A stretch of DNA of 64,000 bases from Shewanella sp. UCD-KL21 (GTDB lineage Bacteria > Pseudomonadota > Gammaproteobacteria > Enterobacterales > Shewanellaceae), in assembly GCF_001957135.1 (NCBI RefSeq), contig NZ_MPHK01000017.1:40080-104079 (forward strand), written 5' to 3'. Shown in pieces: positions 48,740 through 58,461 of the stretch; position 1 is the first letter of the stretch; the number at the start of each line of letters is the position of its first letter. The position numbers and the translations under genes are program-made. Under the pieces are notes generated by a model, which did not search any database, was not told the origin of the DNA, and worked only from the letters and a program-made list of their open reading frames with translations.

Positions 48740-51361
48740 GTGAAGTGGTTTAAACGAATACTTATTGCTATTTTTAGCTTAACTTTATTTGGTGTCGGCA
48801 CCATTGTCGCTGCTTATTTCTACGTTTTACCAGAATTACCGGATGTAAACTCTCTTAAAACGGTCAAATTACAGACACCTTTAAGGATTTATAGCCAAGA
48901 TGGTTTATTAATTTCTCAATTTGGTGAAAAACGGCGAGTACCGGTTGAATATGAAGATGTGCCTCAACAATTAATTAATGCGGTATTAGATACTGAGGAT
49001 GCACGTTTCTTTGAACATCAGGGTATCGATCCTATTGGTATTATTCGCGCAGCCGTTATTTTGGTCACTACTGGCAAAAAAAGCCAAGGTGCCAGTACCA
49101 TTACTCAGCAAGTGGCTCGAGGCTTTTTCTTATCCCGTGAAAAAACCTATATCCGTAAAACGAAAGAAATTTTTCTGGCGCTAAAAATTGAAAAAGCCTT
49201 ATCTAAAGAAGAAATTCTCACATTATATTTAAACCGCTCATTTTTAGGTAACCGTGCCTATGGTGTCGGCGCTGCTGCCCAAGTGTATTACGGCAAAGAT
49301 TTAGACCAACTTTCTCTGCCAGAAATGGCCATGATTGCAGGCTTACCTCAAGCGCCTTCTGCTGCAAACCCAATTCGCAATCCAAATCGTGCCATGACTC
49401 GCCGTAACTGGGTTCTAGGCCGCATGTTGGAAAAACGTAATATCACCGAGGCCCAATACCAAGAAGCCATAAATGCCCCTATAACCGCGAAATACCATGG
49501 CGCAGAAATAGATCTATATGCACCTTACGTTTCTGAAATGGCACGTGATTATATGGTGAATAAGTATGGTGAAGAAGACGCCTATACTAATGGTTATAAC
49601 GTTTACACCACCATTTCATCGGATCTGCAATTAAAAGCCCAAAGCGCCCTGCGCGATAATGTGTTCGCTTATGATCAGCGTCATGGCTACCGTGGTGCAA
49701 TTAGCACCTTGTGGACTGATACACCTCTGGCCACCAGCGACATTATAGAAAACCTTAAAAAGACCTCTGCAGTACAAGGTATTATTCCAGCGGCTGTCAT
49801 GTCAGTTAGTGAGCAACAAGCAACTTTACTGAATACTAAAGGCGAAGAAGTTGTCATCCAGTGGAACGGCCTGAAATGGGCTCGCAAATTTATTAGCGAT
49901 CGCCGTCAAGGTAAGCCGCCTAAAACGGCAGCTGATATTTTAACTGTCGGTGAAAAGGTATGGATTAGAGATAATGGCGAGTTTTGGCAATTGTCTCAAA
50001 TCCCACAGGTTTCTAGCGCAACGGTATCTTTAGAACCAACTGATGGCGCGATTAAAACTTTAGTGGGCGGCTTTAGCTTTACTCAAAGCCAATATAACCG
50101 CGTCACTCAAGCTAAGCGTCAATTAGGCTCTAATATCAAACCGTTTATTTATGCTGCCGCGCTTGAAAAAGACTACACTCTGGCAACATTAATCAATAAT
50201 GCGCCGATTAATAAGCCCGATACTCGTCAAGGTACCGCATGGCGACCAAAAAATTCACCTGATATTTATGGCGGCCCAACACGTTTACGCATTGGTTTAG
50301 CTCAGTCTATCAACGTAATGTCAGTTCGTACCATGCGTCATATTGGCTTAGATAACACCATAGATACCCTAGTTGACTTTGGTTTTGATCCTGCTGATTT
50401 ACCACGAAATGAATCTGTCGCTTTAGGGTCTCCTTCAGTAACACCACTGCAAGTCGCCACCGCCTTTAATGTCTTTACTAATGGCGGCTATTTAGTTGAA
50501 CCTTATTATATTAGTAAGGTTACTGACTCATATGACAATGTTATTGAAAAGGCGTCGCCTACACTGGCCTGCACCCCGGAAGTCAATGAGGTTGATGATG
50601 CGACTAATGAGACAACCAACAGTATTGATGACCCTTTTGCAGCAATGGCTAATGAGTTTGTTAGCTCACAACAAGCGCCAATTGAAACTGAAAACAGCTT
50701 AGACAATACACTGGCTAGTGCTGATATTAGCTCTACTATGAGTGATTCTGGTATTGCTGCTTGTGGAGATGAAAACGCGCGTTACGCTCCTAGGATCATT
50801 TCTGAGCAAACCGCCTTCTTGATCACTGAAGCCCTCAAAAGTGTAATCTGGGGTGGCGGCAATTGGAGTAAAGGCACTGGCTGGAATGGTACCGCTTGGC
50901 GAGCATCACGCTTGATAAAGCGTCGTGACATTGCTGGTAAAACCGGTACTACCAATGAATCCCGCGATACTTGGTTTAGTGGCTTTAACCCAACGCTGAC
51001 CTCGACATTCTGGGTTGGTTTTGACGATCACAGCCGTAAACTTGGCAGAACCAGCTGGGTTGCCGATGGTCCTGAAAATCAAATATCAGGGGCTGAAGCT
51101 GGGGCAAAAACAGCAGGGCCTGGTTGGAATGACTTTATGAACCAAGCACTCACTGGCACAGAAGAAGTGGCGAGCATTCCACCTAAAGGAATTATTTCGG
51201 CGCGTATTGACTTAGCTAGTGGCAAATTAACCCGTAAAACAGATTACACTACTTCATTTGAATATTTTATCGAAGGCACTGAGCCGACTGAATATGCCAC
51301 AGAAGAAGTTATTGAAGATGATCTGTTTATTGAAAATCCAGCAGATGATTTATTTCAATAA
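48740..51361 (+). CDS. mrcA: Penicillin-binding protein 1A
   Basis: 873-residue bifunctional peptidoglycan synthase. A transmembrane anchor near 6-28, then the glycosyltransferase domain with EDARFFEHQGIDPIGI near 83-98 and QGASTITQQVAR near 117-128, an OB-like insert, and the transpeptidase with GSNIKPF (SxxK, near 462), the QSIN motif near 523 and KTGTT near 733. The start is taken as the GTG at 48740, giving an N-terminus like that of other PBP1a; the frame stays open to 48668. It is the partner of LpoA at 32.5 kb. The region between the SxN and KTG motifs holds a low-complexity stretch. Confidence 0.95.
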   Translation: MKWFKRILIAIFSLTLFGVGTIVAAYFYVLPELPDVNSLKTVKLQTPLRIYSQDGLLISQFGEKRRVPVEYEDVPQQLINAVLDTEDARFFEHQGIDPIGIIRAAVILVTTGKKSQGASTITQQVARGFFLSREKTYIRKTKEIFLALKIEKALSKEEILTLYLNRSFLGNRAYGVGAAAQVYYGKDLDQLSLPEMAMIAGLPQAPSAANPIRNPNRAMTRRNWVLGRMLEKRNITEAQYQEAINAPITAKYHGAEIDLYAPYVSEMARDYMVNKYGEEDAYTNGYNVYTTISSDLQLKAQSALRDNVFAYDQRHGYRGAISTLWTDTPLATSDIIENLKKTSAVQGIIPAAVMSVSEQQATLLNTKGEEVVIQWNGLKWARKFISDRRQGKPPKTAADILTVGEKVWIRDNGEFWQLSQIPQVSSATVSLEPTDGAIKTLVGGFSFTQSQYNRVTQAKRQLGSNIKPFIYAAALEKDYTLATLINNAPINKPDTRQGTAWRPKNSPDIYGGPTRLRIGLAQSINVMSVRTMRHIGLDNTIDTLVDFGFDPADLPRNESVALGSPSVTPLQVATAFNVFTNGGYLVEPYYISKVTDSYDNVIEKASPTLACTPEVNEVDDATNETTNSIDDPFAAMANEFVSSQQAPIETENSLDNTLASADISSTMSDSGIAACGDENARYAPRIISEQTAFLITEALKSVIWGGGNWSKGTGWNGTAWRASRLIKRRDIAGKTGTTNESRDTWFSGFNPTLTSTFWVGFDDHSRKLGRTSWVADGPENQISGAEAGAKTAGPGWNDFMNQALTGTEEVASIPPKGIISARIDLASGKLTRKTDYTTSFEYFIEGTEPTEYATEEVIEDDLFIENPADDLFQ

Positions 51362-51411
51362 ATAAATCCACCAGCGGTTAGTTTTAAAATAAATCTGCTG
51401 TTAATGAATTA

Positions 51412-51447
51412 AAAAAGTCCGCAGTGATTAATCGCTGCGGACTTTTT
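51412..51447. terminator. Bidirectional terminator between mrcA and argH
   Basis: Stem AAAAAGTCCGCAG / CTGCGGACTTTTT with a 10-base loop between convergent genes. Confidence 0.94.
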
Positions 51448-51496
51448 ATTTAAGCCTAAAAGAAACAAATATAAACTAATAAGGCTGACACATTAT

Positions 51497-52867
51497 TTAG
51501 CTATTAGCTTGTTTCTGGGCTAATGCATATTTTACTTGCGCTAACGAGGTACCGCCTAAAGCTTCACGTTTTGCTAAGCATGACTCAATCGTTAAGCACT
51601 CATAAACATCATCACTGATGATTGGGCTAAATTGCTGTAGCTCTGAAATAACAAAATCTTCTAGCGGAGTTTGCTTGGCAATGGCAGCCACGACCACTTC
51701 ACCAACAACATGGTGCGCTTCTCTAAATGGCATACCTTTAGCAACTAGGTAATCAGCCAGCTCGGTAGAGTTTGCATAACCTTGCTGGGCTGCAGCTAAG
51801 GTTCTTTCACGGTTAACTTGCAGGCCACTTAATACTAATGCTGCCATTTCAAGACAAATAGACCAGCTATCCATTACATCAAATAAGCCTTCTTTGTCTT
51901 CTTGCATATCTTTGTTATAAGCAAGTGGCAATGCTTTCATGGTAGTAAGAATACCCATCAAACTGCCATAGACACGGCCTGTTTTGCCTCTGATTAACTC
52001 TAAAGCGTCAGGGTTTTTCTTCTGTGGCATTAATGATGAACCAGATGTCACTTCGTCATCAAGCTCAATGAAACCTGCTTCGCCACTGTTAAAGAAAATT
52101 AAATCTTCAGCCATACGGCTTAAATGCATCATGCTGATTGAAGCATCGCTACATAACTCAACAACATGGTCACGATCTGACACTGAATCTAAGCTATTTA
52201 AGGTTGGCGCTGCAAAACCTAATGATTGTGCAATCTGATGTCTGTCCATTGGATAAGCCGTTCCCGCAAGGGCGCCAGTGCCTAATGGACAAGTATCAGC
52301 ACGCTTTAGTGCATCTTCTAAACGGCTAATATCACGCTCAAACATTTCTACGTAAGCTAAACACCAATGACCAAATAATACTGGCTGGGCTCTTTGTAGA
52401 TGGGTATAGCCGGGCATCACAGCGTCAATTTCACGCTCAGCCAGTTTAACCAGTTCAGCTGAGAGCTTTTTCAGTAATGTAAGTGAGTGCTGACCTTCTT
52501 TTTTACACCATAGTTTTAAATCTGTGGCCACTTGGTCATTACGCGAACGCCCCGTATGCAGCTTTTTACCCAGGTCGCCCACTTTGGCAATTAAAGACTG
52601 TTCCACAAAACTGTGAATATCTTCAGCACCTGAGGCAATAATCAATTCTGGTTTGTCGGCTACTTCTGTAAGTAATTCATTTAATGCGCCATGCAATTGC
52701 TCACATTCTGCTTGAGTTAAAATACCCACTGAAGTGATTGCTGATGCCCATGCAATTGAGCCAATAATATCTTCTTCAATTAAACGATAATCTACTGGTA
52801 ATGAGTCATTAAATAATTTAAATAATGCACTGCTTTCTTGACTGAATCTTCCGCCCCATAACGCCAT
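51497..52867 (-). CDS. argH: Argininosuccinate lyase
   Basis: 456-residue enzyme of the fumarase/aspartase superfamily, splitting argininosuccinate into arginine and fumarate. Signature [20 protein letters not shown] is near 278-297 and [17 protein letters not shown] near 103-119. No N-acetylglutamate synthase (ArgA) domain is fused to the C-terminus, in contrast to the ArgHA of some marine relatives. Last gene of the operon, preceded by a hairpin after argG. Confidence 0.97.
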   Translation of the reverse strand: MALWGGRFSQESSALFKLFNDSLPVDYRLIEEDIIGSIAWASAITSVGILTQAECEQLHGALNELLTEVADKPELIIASGAEDIHSFVEQSLIAKVGDLGKKLHTGRSRNDQVATDLKLWCKKEGQHSLTLLKKLSAELVKLAEREIDAVMPGYTHLQRAQPVLFGHWCLAYVEMFERDISRLEDALKRADTCPLGTGALAGTAYPMDRHQIAQSLGFAAPTLNSLDSVSDRDHVVELCSDASISMMHLSRMAEDLIFFNSGEAGFIELDDEVTSGSSLMPQKKNPDALELIRGKTGRVYGSLMGILTTMKALPLAYNKDMQEDKEGLFDVMDSWSICLEMAALVLSGLQVNRERTLAAAQQGYANSTELADYLVAKGMPFREAHHVVGEVVVAAIAKQTPLEDFVISELQQFSPIISDDVYECLTIESCLAKREALGGTSLAQVKYALAQKQANS

Positions 52868-52899
52868 GTCGATACCCTCTTTTAACTTATTCTATAAAA

Positions 52900-52920
52900 A
52901 CGGGGCTATATGAGCCCCGT
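52900..52920 (-). terminator. Terminator-like hairpin between argG and argH
   Basis: On the minus strand: stem ACGGGGC / GCCCCGT with a seven-base loop and then TTTTATAG, inside a 76-bp gap between argG and argH. It has the form of a Rho-independent terminator, so argH may be expressed by read-through or from its own promoter. Confidence 0.72.
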
Positions 52921-52943
52921 ATCAATCTTAAATCACAGGAAAT

Positions 52944-54164
52944 TTATTTCGTATTTAATGCTCTAATACGGCTTGATAAAGAGTAAAGGCGAATAAAGCC
53001 TGCTGCATCTTTTTGGTCATAAACGTTGTCGTCACCAAAGGTCGCGAACTCTTCTGAATATAAGCTATTTGGAGAGCGCTTTTTCACTACACTTGCTTTG
53101 CCTTTGTAAAGCTTAACGACCACTTCACCGTTAACTAATTGCGCTAAAGATTCTGACGCGGCAATTAACGAATTACATAATGGAGTGAACCAGCGTCCGT
53201 CATAAACAAGGTGAGCCATTTGTGCGCCAATTTGCTCACGCCACTCACGGCTTGTTTTATCAAGCACTAGCTCTTCGATTGCGCGCAGGCCTGCAAACAT
53301 CACTGTTCCGCCTGGGGTTTCATAACAGCCACGAGACTTCATGCCTACTAAACGGTTTTCGGTAATATCGATACGACCAACACCGTGCGCTGCAGCTAAT
53401 TCATTTAGCTTCATTAGTGCGTCGTATGGCGACAGTGCAACATCATCAACATGAGTAACACGGCCATTGGCAATGGTTAGCCCAACATACTCAGGGGTAT
53501 TTGGCGCATCTTCTGGTGCCACTGTCATGGTCCATACTTCTTTGCTTGGCTCATTCCACGGATCTTCTAACTCACCGCCTTCATGAGAGATATGCCAAGC
53601 GTTGGCATCACGGCTATAAATCTTAGTCGCTGATGCTGTGGTTTCAATATTTCTTTCAGCAAGGTAATCAAGTAAGTCTTCACGGCTCACCATTGACCAT
53701 TCACGCCAAGGGGCAATAACGGTTAAATCAGGTGCAAGTGCGGCAAAACAACCCTCGAAACGTACTTGATCATTACCTTTGCCGGTACAACCATGACATA
53801 CCGCATCAGCGCCAACTTTACGGGCGACTTCTACTTGCGCCTTAGCAATAATAGGACGCGCCATTGAGGTGCCCAGTAAGTAGGTACCTTCATAGATAGC
53901 ACCTGTTGCAATGGTCGGATAAATATAATCAGCCACCAGCTCTTCTTTTAAGTCGACGATGTAGCATTCTGAAGCACCTGATGCGATGGCTTTTTCATGT
54001 AAGCCTTCAAGTTCTTCTGCACCTTGACCAACATCGGCGCAAAAGGCGACAATTTCACAATTATCATAGGTTTCTTTTAGCCATGGGATAATCGCTGAGG
54101 TGTCTAATCCACCCGAGTAAGCTAAAACGACTTTTTTAATATTTGCTTGTGCTGTAAGTGACAT
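52944..54164 (-). CDS. argG: Argininosuccinate synthase
   Basis: 406-residue ATP-dependent enzyme joining citrulline and aspartate. The PP-loop [17 protein letters not shown] is near 12-28, and [13 protein letters not shown] near 118-130 is family-conserved. Fourth gene of argCBFGH, 64 bp after argF. Confidence 0.97.
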   Translation of the reverse strand: MSLTAQANIKKVVLAYSGGLDTSAIIPWLKETYDNCEIVAFCADVGQGAEELEGLHEKAIASGASECYIVDLKEELVADYIYPTIATGAIYEGTYLLGTSMARPIIAKAQVEVARKVGADAVCHGCTGKGNDQVRFEGCFAALAPDLTVIAPWREWSMVSREDLLDYLAERNIETTASATKIYSRDANAWHISHEGGELEDPWNEPSKEVWTMTVAPEDAPNTPEYVGLTIANGRVTHVDDVALSPYDALMKLNELAAAHGVGRIDITENRLVGMKSRGCYETPGGTVMFAGLRAIEELVLDKTSREWREQIGAQMAHLVYDGRWFTPLCNSLIAASESLAQLVNGEVVVKLYKGKASVVKKRSPNSLYSEEFATFGDDNVYDQKDAAGFIRLYSLSSRIRALNTK

Positions 54165-54228
54165 GGTAATTCCTAACGTAATTCGTTTATAAAAGCTCGC
54201 TAACGCCAGCTGATGAAAATATGATTTA

Positions 54229-55134
54229 TTAACCTAACAAAGTAACCAATACGGCGTTTTGTGCATGCATTCTGTTTTCAGCTTGCTGGAGGATAAGTGA
54301 ACCTTCACCATCCACCACTTCTGCTGTTGCTTCCACTTCACGGTAAGCTGGCAAACAATGCATAAAGTAATTGGCACCCACCTTATTCATTAATTCACTA
54401 TTAACTTGATAAGGCTTAAATTTCGCTTCAATTTCGGCCATTGAAGTATTGTCGCCCATTGAGATCCACGTATCTGTGTATATGGCATCTTGCGGGCCCA
54501 TTTCACTCACATCCGAGGTCAAGATAAGCTTGCCACCATGTTTGGCAGCCAAGGCTTGTACTTCACAGACAATGTTGCCGTCAGGGAAGTGACCTGGCGG
54601 GCAAACTACAGTCATGGTCGCACCTAAGATAGCAGCTCCATACATCAAAGAGTGTGTCACATTGTTACCATCACCTAGGTAAGCTAATTTCACCTTGCTT
54701 ACATCATCAAACTTCTCTGATAAGGTCAAAAAGTCTGCTAAGCCTTGGCAAGGATGATATAAATTACATAGCGCATTAATCACCGGAACTGATGCATGTT
54801 CAGCCAGACCGGCAATAGTTGTATGCGAAAAGGTTCTCGCCACAATCGCATCTGCCCAGCACGAAATGTTGGTCGCAAAATCAGAAACTGGTTCACGTTT
54901 GCCTAAGGCACCATTTTGTTGATCAAGATAAACTGAATGACCACCGAGCTTGTTAATACCGATATCAAAACTTACTCGAGTACGTAGTGATGGCTTTTCA
55001 AATAACATCACCACACTTTTGCCTGCCAGCGCTTGATTGTAATCAGCTGGATTTGCTTTAATTTTTTTTGCCAAAGCCAGTAAGTCTAATAGCTGGGTTT
55101 GCGACAAGTCTTTAAGTGATAATAAGTGTTCCAT
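54229..55134 (-). CDS. argF: Ornithine carbamoyltransferase
   Basis: 301-residue enzyme making citrulline. The carbamoyl-phosphate loop reads SLRTR ([10 protein letters not shown] near 48-57) where most enzymes have STRTR. The ornithine-binding DxWxSMG-type text is TDTWISMGD near 220, and HCLPAYR is near 262. The SMG motif favours ornithine over N-acetyl- or N-succinylornithine as substrate. It follows argB by 11 bases. Confidence 0.95.
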   Translation of the reverse strand: MEHLLSLKDLSQTQLLDLLALAKKIKANPADYNQALAGKSVVMLFEKPSLRTRVSFDIGINKLGGHSVYLDQQNGALGKREPVSDFATNISCWADAIVARTFSHTTIAGLAEHASVPVINALCNLYHPCQGLADFLTLSEKFDDVSKVKLAYLGDGNNVTHSLMYGAAILGATMTVVCPPGHFPDGNIVCEVQALAAKHGGKLILTSDVSEMGPQDAIYTDTWISMGDNTSMAEIEAKFKPYQVNSELMNKVGANYFMHCLPAYREVEATAEVVDGEGSLILQQAENRMHAQNAVLVTLLG

Positions 55135-55145
55135 TAGCTTTGCTC

Positions 55146-55928
55146 CTAAGGCTGAATTTGAGTGCCAACGGATTGTCCGTTAGTTAATGCAATTAATTGT
55201 TGAGGTTGTTTCCATGAGGCGACCTGTACGGCTTTGCCCATCCATTGAGCGACCTCTAATGCCGCTTCAACTTTTACTTTCATGCCTTTTTCAATCACCC
55301 CTTGCTCCACAAGCGAGCTAATTTGTTGTTGATCTAATTGGGCAATTAACTCGCCTTTAGCATCAAGTACACCGGGTACGTCTGACAATAACACCAGCTG
55401 ACCGGCAACGAGTTTAGCTAATGCGGTAGCGGCTTGATCGGCGTTGACATTCAACATATCGCCCGCTGGCGAAATCGCGATTGAACTGCAAATAGGTAAC
55501 CAGTTTTGTGACAGTAAGTAATTTAAATAACTTGGATCATTAGGCGACACTTCACCCACTAAACCTAACTTTTCATGTTTAATTTTGGCATTGACGATAT
55601 TGCCATCAGCCAAGCTCATCCCCACACTGACGATGCCAGCTTTAATTGCTGCGGCCTGTAAAATTTTATTCGATGTGCCCGCCAATGCGCCCACCACAAT
55701 CGGGATCTGATCAGCAGGGGTAACACGTAAGCCCTCAAGCTTAATGGTTTGCTTGCCATTAGCTTCAAGCTGTTCATCGACCAAGCAACCACCGCCGTGA
55801 ACAAAAATCACTTTCTGCCCTTGTTGCATCATTTCAGCAACTACTGACATTAACTCTGCCATGCCAGACTCTGATTGCAACAGCGCGCCACCTACTTTAA
55901 GTACGATAACAGGGTTGGTATTAGACAT
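55146..55928 (-). CDS. argB: Acetylglutamate kinase
   Basis: 260-residue amino-acid kinase phosphorylating N-acetylglutamate. Seen: VIVLKVGGALLQSE near 7-20, IFVHGGGCLVDEQLEANG near 38-55, NVNADQAATALAKLV near 160. The start is the ATG at 55928 with AGGAG eight bases upstream; a TTG two codons earlier is less likely. Second gene of argCBFGH. Confidence 0.96.
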   Translation of the reverse strand: MSNTNPVIVLKVGGALLQSESGMAELMSVVAEMMQQGQKVIFVHGGGCLVDEQLEANGKQTIKLEGLRVTPADQIPIVVGALAGTSNKILQAAAIKAGIVSVGMSLADGNIVNAKIKHEKLGLVGEVSPNDPSYLNYLLSQNWLPICSSIAISPAGDMLNVNADQAATALAKLVAGQLVLLSDVPGVLDAKGELIAQLDQQQISSLVEQGVIEKGMKVKVEAALEVAQWMGKAVQVASWKQPQQLIALTNGQSVGTQIQP

Positions 55929-55942
55929 AATCAAGGCTCCTG

Positions 55943-56923
55943 TTATAGACCGAAGTGAATATTAATGCACTGCAGGCCTTGGCTTGCTGCGCCTTTCATT
56001 AAATTATCAATGGCGCTAGCAACCACTAGGTAATTGCTTTGCGGGTCAAACTTCCAGCCCACTATACAATTGGGTGTTAGCACCACATCATCGACTTTAG
56101 GAAATTGGTTATGCTTGACGCTCACCAGTGGCGAGTCATCATATACGCCATAAGCTTTAGCAATGTCAGCCTCTGTAGTACCCGCTTTAAGTTGCACGGT
56201 AATGGTGGCTAAAATACCACGCTTGAAATTACCTAAATGTGGGGTAAAGATAACTTCTTGACCCAGTTGGGTGGCAATTTCAGGTTGATGTCTATGCCCT
56301 AATACACCATAGGGCGTTAAGCTGACTTCACAAAAACTGGTATGCAATTGGGCTTTTCTGCCTGCGCCGGTCACGCCACTTACTGCGTTAATAACAGGGT
56401 AAGCATCAGTTAAAAAAGGTTTTAATGGTTTTAGCGCTGTGAGTGATGCCGTTGGATAACAACCTGGCACAGCAATCATTTTGCTATTAGCAATAGCTTC
56501 AGCGTTCCATTCTGCTAGGCCGTAAACCGCATCAGCCAGCACTGCTGCTTGAGTATGTTCAAAGCCATACCATTTAGGGTATTGGGCGGTATCAGCAAAC
56601 CGATATGCGCCACTTAAATCAAATACTGCTAAACCTTGGTTATAAAAGAATGCGGCTAATTCCAAACTAACTGAATGCTCTGTTGCTAGTACCACGGCGT
56701 CAGCTTGATCAACGATGGCTTGTTTAGCTTCAGCCGATAACGGTGACAGAGGAATTTGAATGTGTTGATAACTCGGGTATAGATCTGCTAATAACCGGCC
56801 TTTATCTAGGCTGTTTTCAGAAACATATAAGCCTTGGATCGATAGTGATGCTTGCGCATCAATAAGAGCGGTGATTTGTGCTCCGGTATAACCACTAGCA
56901 CCAATTATTGCGATTTTTTTCAT
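55943..56923 (-). CDS. argC: N-acetyl-gamma-glutamyl-phosphate reductase
   Basis: 326-residue NADPH enzyme. [14 protein letters not shown] near 8-21 binds NADP and the active-site Cys is in [14 protein letters not shown] near 152-165. First gene of the argCBFGH operon, divergent from argE. Normal length for the short bacterial type. Confidence 0.97.
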   Translation of the reverse strand: MKKIAIIGASGYTGAQITALIDAQASLSIQGLYVSENSLDKGRLLADLYPSYQHIQIPLSPLSAEAKQAIVDQADAVVLATEHSVSLELAAFFYNQGLAVFDLSGAYRFADTAQYPKWYGFEHTQAAVLADAVYGLAEWNAEAIANSKMIAVPGCYPTASLTALKPLKPFLTDAYPVINAVSGVTGAGRKAQLHTSFCEVSLTPYGVLGHRHQPEIATQLGQEVIFTPHLGNFKRGILATITVQLKAGTTEADIAKAYGVYDDSPLVSVKHNQFPKVDDVVLTPNCIVGWKFDPQSNYLVVASAIDNLMKGAASQGLQCINIHFGL

Positions 56924-57184
56924 TATGTTGTCATCTTTAAGTCAGTAAATTATTAATTTTTATTTGAAATATGAGCAGGGTGCTCGAGATTAAAACTATC
57001 GTCGAGAATAGTTTACCTTGGGATCTGTTACAGTGAATTGAATCGCAATTACATACATATCTATAGTTCTTAAATATTTATCAAGTTATGGTGAATTCCT
57101 TAGCTGTTTGCTAGACTAACATAAAACATTACTTATGCAATAATAATGAATGGTTATTTAATAAAATATTTATAAAAGGCCCTT
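56924..57184. promoter_or_regulatory. Divergent argC/argE control region with candidate ARG boxes
   Basis: 261 bp. Two ARG-box-like 18-base sites are visible: AATGAATGGTTATTTAAT at 57145-57162, near the argE start, and a weaker one with the core TGAATCGCAATTAC at 57037-57054. The consensus is TGAAT-N4-ATTCA. ArgR repression of both units is expected from other gammaproteobacteria; the sites here are by eye. Confidence 0.65.
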
Positions 57185-58336
57185 ATGAACTCACTACCAG
57201 AATTAAAAGATGCTTTTAAACAGTTGATTGCACTACCATCAATCAGTGCTTTAGAAGTAGAGCAAGATATGAGTAACCATGCAGTTATTGCACTGCTACA
57301 GTCTTGGTTTAGCGACATGGGCTTTGATTGCACAATTAGTACTGTCGCTGATAGCAGAGGTAAGCAAAACCTTGTCGCCACCATTGGTTCTGGCAAAGGC
57401 GGCTTGTTATTAGCTGGCCACACCGATACCGTTCCCTTTGATGAAGGTCGTTGGAGTCAAAGTCCGTTTGAATTAACTGAGAAAGACAATCGCTGGTATG
57501 GCCTAGGCACCTGCGATATGAAAGGCTTTTTTGCCTTGATCATGGAAGCGTTAAAAGACATCCCATTAACTGAATTGAAGCGTCCATTACATATTTTTGC
57601 CAGCGCCGATGAAGAAACGACCATGAATGGCGCTAAGGCCTTTGCTGAATCAACAGCTATCGCACCAGATTATGCCATTATCGGCGAGCCAACTAGTTTA
57701 AAGCCGGTGTATATGCATAAAGGCCATTTAGCCCAAGGTATTCGCGTTATTGGCCGTAGTGGTCATTCTTCAGATCCTGCTCGTGGGCTTAATGCCATCG
57801 AGATAATGCATCAAGTCACGGGTCAGTTAATAAAGCTTAAGCAACATTTAAGTGAAAACTACCGAGAAGATGCCTTCAGTGTCCCCTACCCAACCATGAA
57901 CTTTGGCCATATTCACGGCGGCGATGCTGCCAACCGTATTTGTGGTTGCTGCGACTTACACCTTGATATTCGTCCACTGCCCGGTATTGAACTCGCGGAT
58001 TTAGAGCTAATGGTCATTAACTATCTCGCGGATATTAATAAGCAGTATCCTGGCAGTATTGAAGTTCGCACCTTATACCCAGGCTCTGAGTCATTTGCAG
58101 GAAAAGCTGATAGCTATTGGACCAAGCTGGTTTCTAAGCTGGCTAATAGCCAAGCTGAAGTGGTCAATTATGCCACTGAAGCGCCTTATATAAATCAATT
58201 AGGCTGCCAAACCCTAGTACTTGGCCCTGGGAGTATTAATCAAGCCCATCAGCCCGATGAATATATTGGCCTTGAATATTTAACCCCTACGGTTGAGCTC
58301 ATTAAAAAGCTGATTTATCAGGCTTGTATTAAATAA
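57185..58336 (+). CDS. argE: Acetylornithine deacetylase
   Basis: 383-residue zinc metallopeptidase-family enzyme (M20) that removes acetate from N-acetylornithine. The metal motifs are LAGHTDTVPFDEGRW near 77-91, GLGTCDMKGFFA near 108-119 and SADEETTMNGA near 141. The C-terminal His is within INQAHQPDEYI near 356. It is divergent from argC and upstream of ppc. Confidence 0.97.
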   Translation: MNSLPELKDAFKQLIALPSISALEVEQDMSNHAVIALLQSWFSDMGFDCTISTVADSRGKQNLVATIGSGKGGLLLAGHTDTVPFDEGRWSQSPFELTEKDNRWYGLGTCDMKGFFALIMEALKDIPLTELKRPLHIFASADEETTMNGAKAFAESTAIAPDYAIIGEPTSLKPVYMHKGHLAQGIRVIGRSGHSSDPARGLNAIEIMHQVTGQLIKLKQHLSENYREDAFSVPYPTMNFGHIHGGDAANRICGCCDLHLDIRPLPGIELADLELMVINYLADINKQYPGSIEVRTLYPGSESFAGKADSYWTKLVSKLANSQAEVVNYATEAPYINQLGCQTLVLGPGSINQAHQPDEYIGLEYLTPTVELIKKLIYQACIK

Positions 58337-58350
58337 CAACAAGCAGGTTA

Positions 58351-58443
58351 ATGGCTTTTGAATTTATCTCATCAGCCATTGACCAAGCCGTTGTCGCTCG
58401 CTATTGTGCTAAAGCTTATGGAAAAATAGTCACCGCTTATTAA
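58351..58443 (+). CDS. Possible 30-residue small ORF between argE and ppc
   Basis: A short frame MAFEFISSAIDQAVVARYCA and so on, 30 codons, with a weak AGG just before its ATG, ending 18 bases before the ppc start. Codon use is like that of the neighbours. No homology known to me. It could be a leader peptide or chance. Confidence 0.2.
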   Translation: MAFEFISSAIDQAVVARYCAKAYGKIVTAY

Positions 58444-58461
58444 GTAACTTATGGAGTAATT

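Noticed and set aside
51497..52867. ArgH-ArgA fusion as in some marine gammaproteobacteria
   Set aside because: The gene ends at the normal ArgH length and the C-terminus has no acetyltransferase text.
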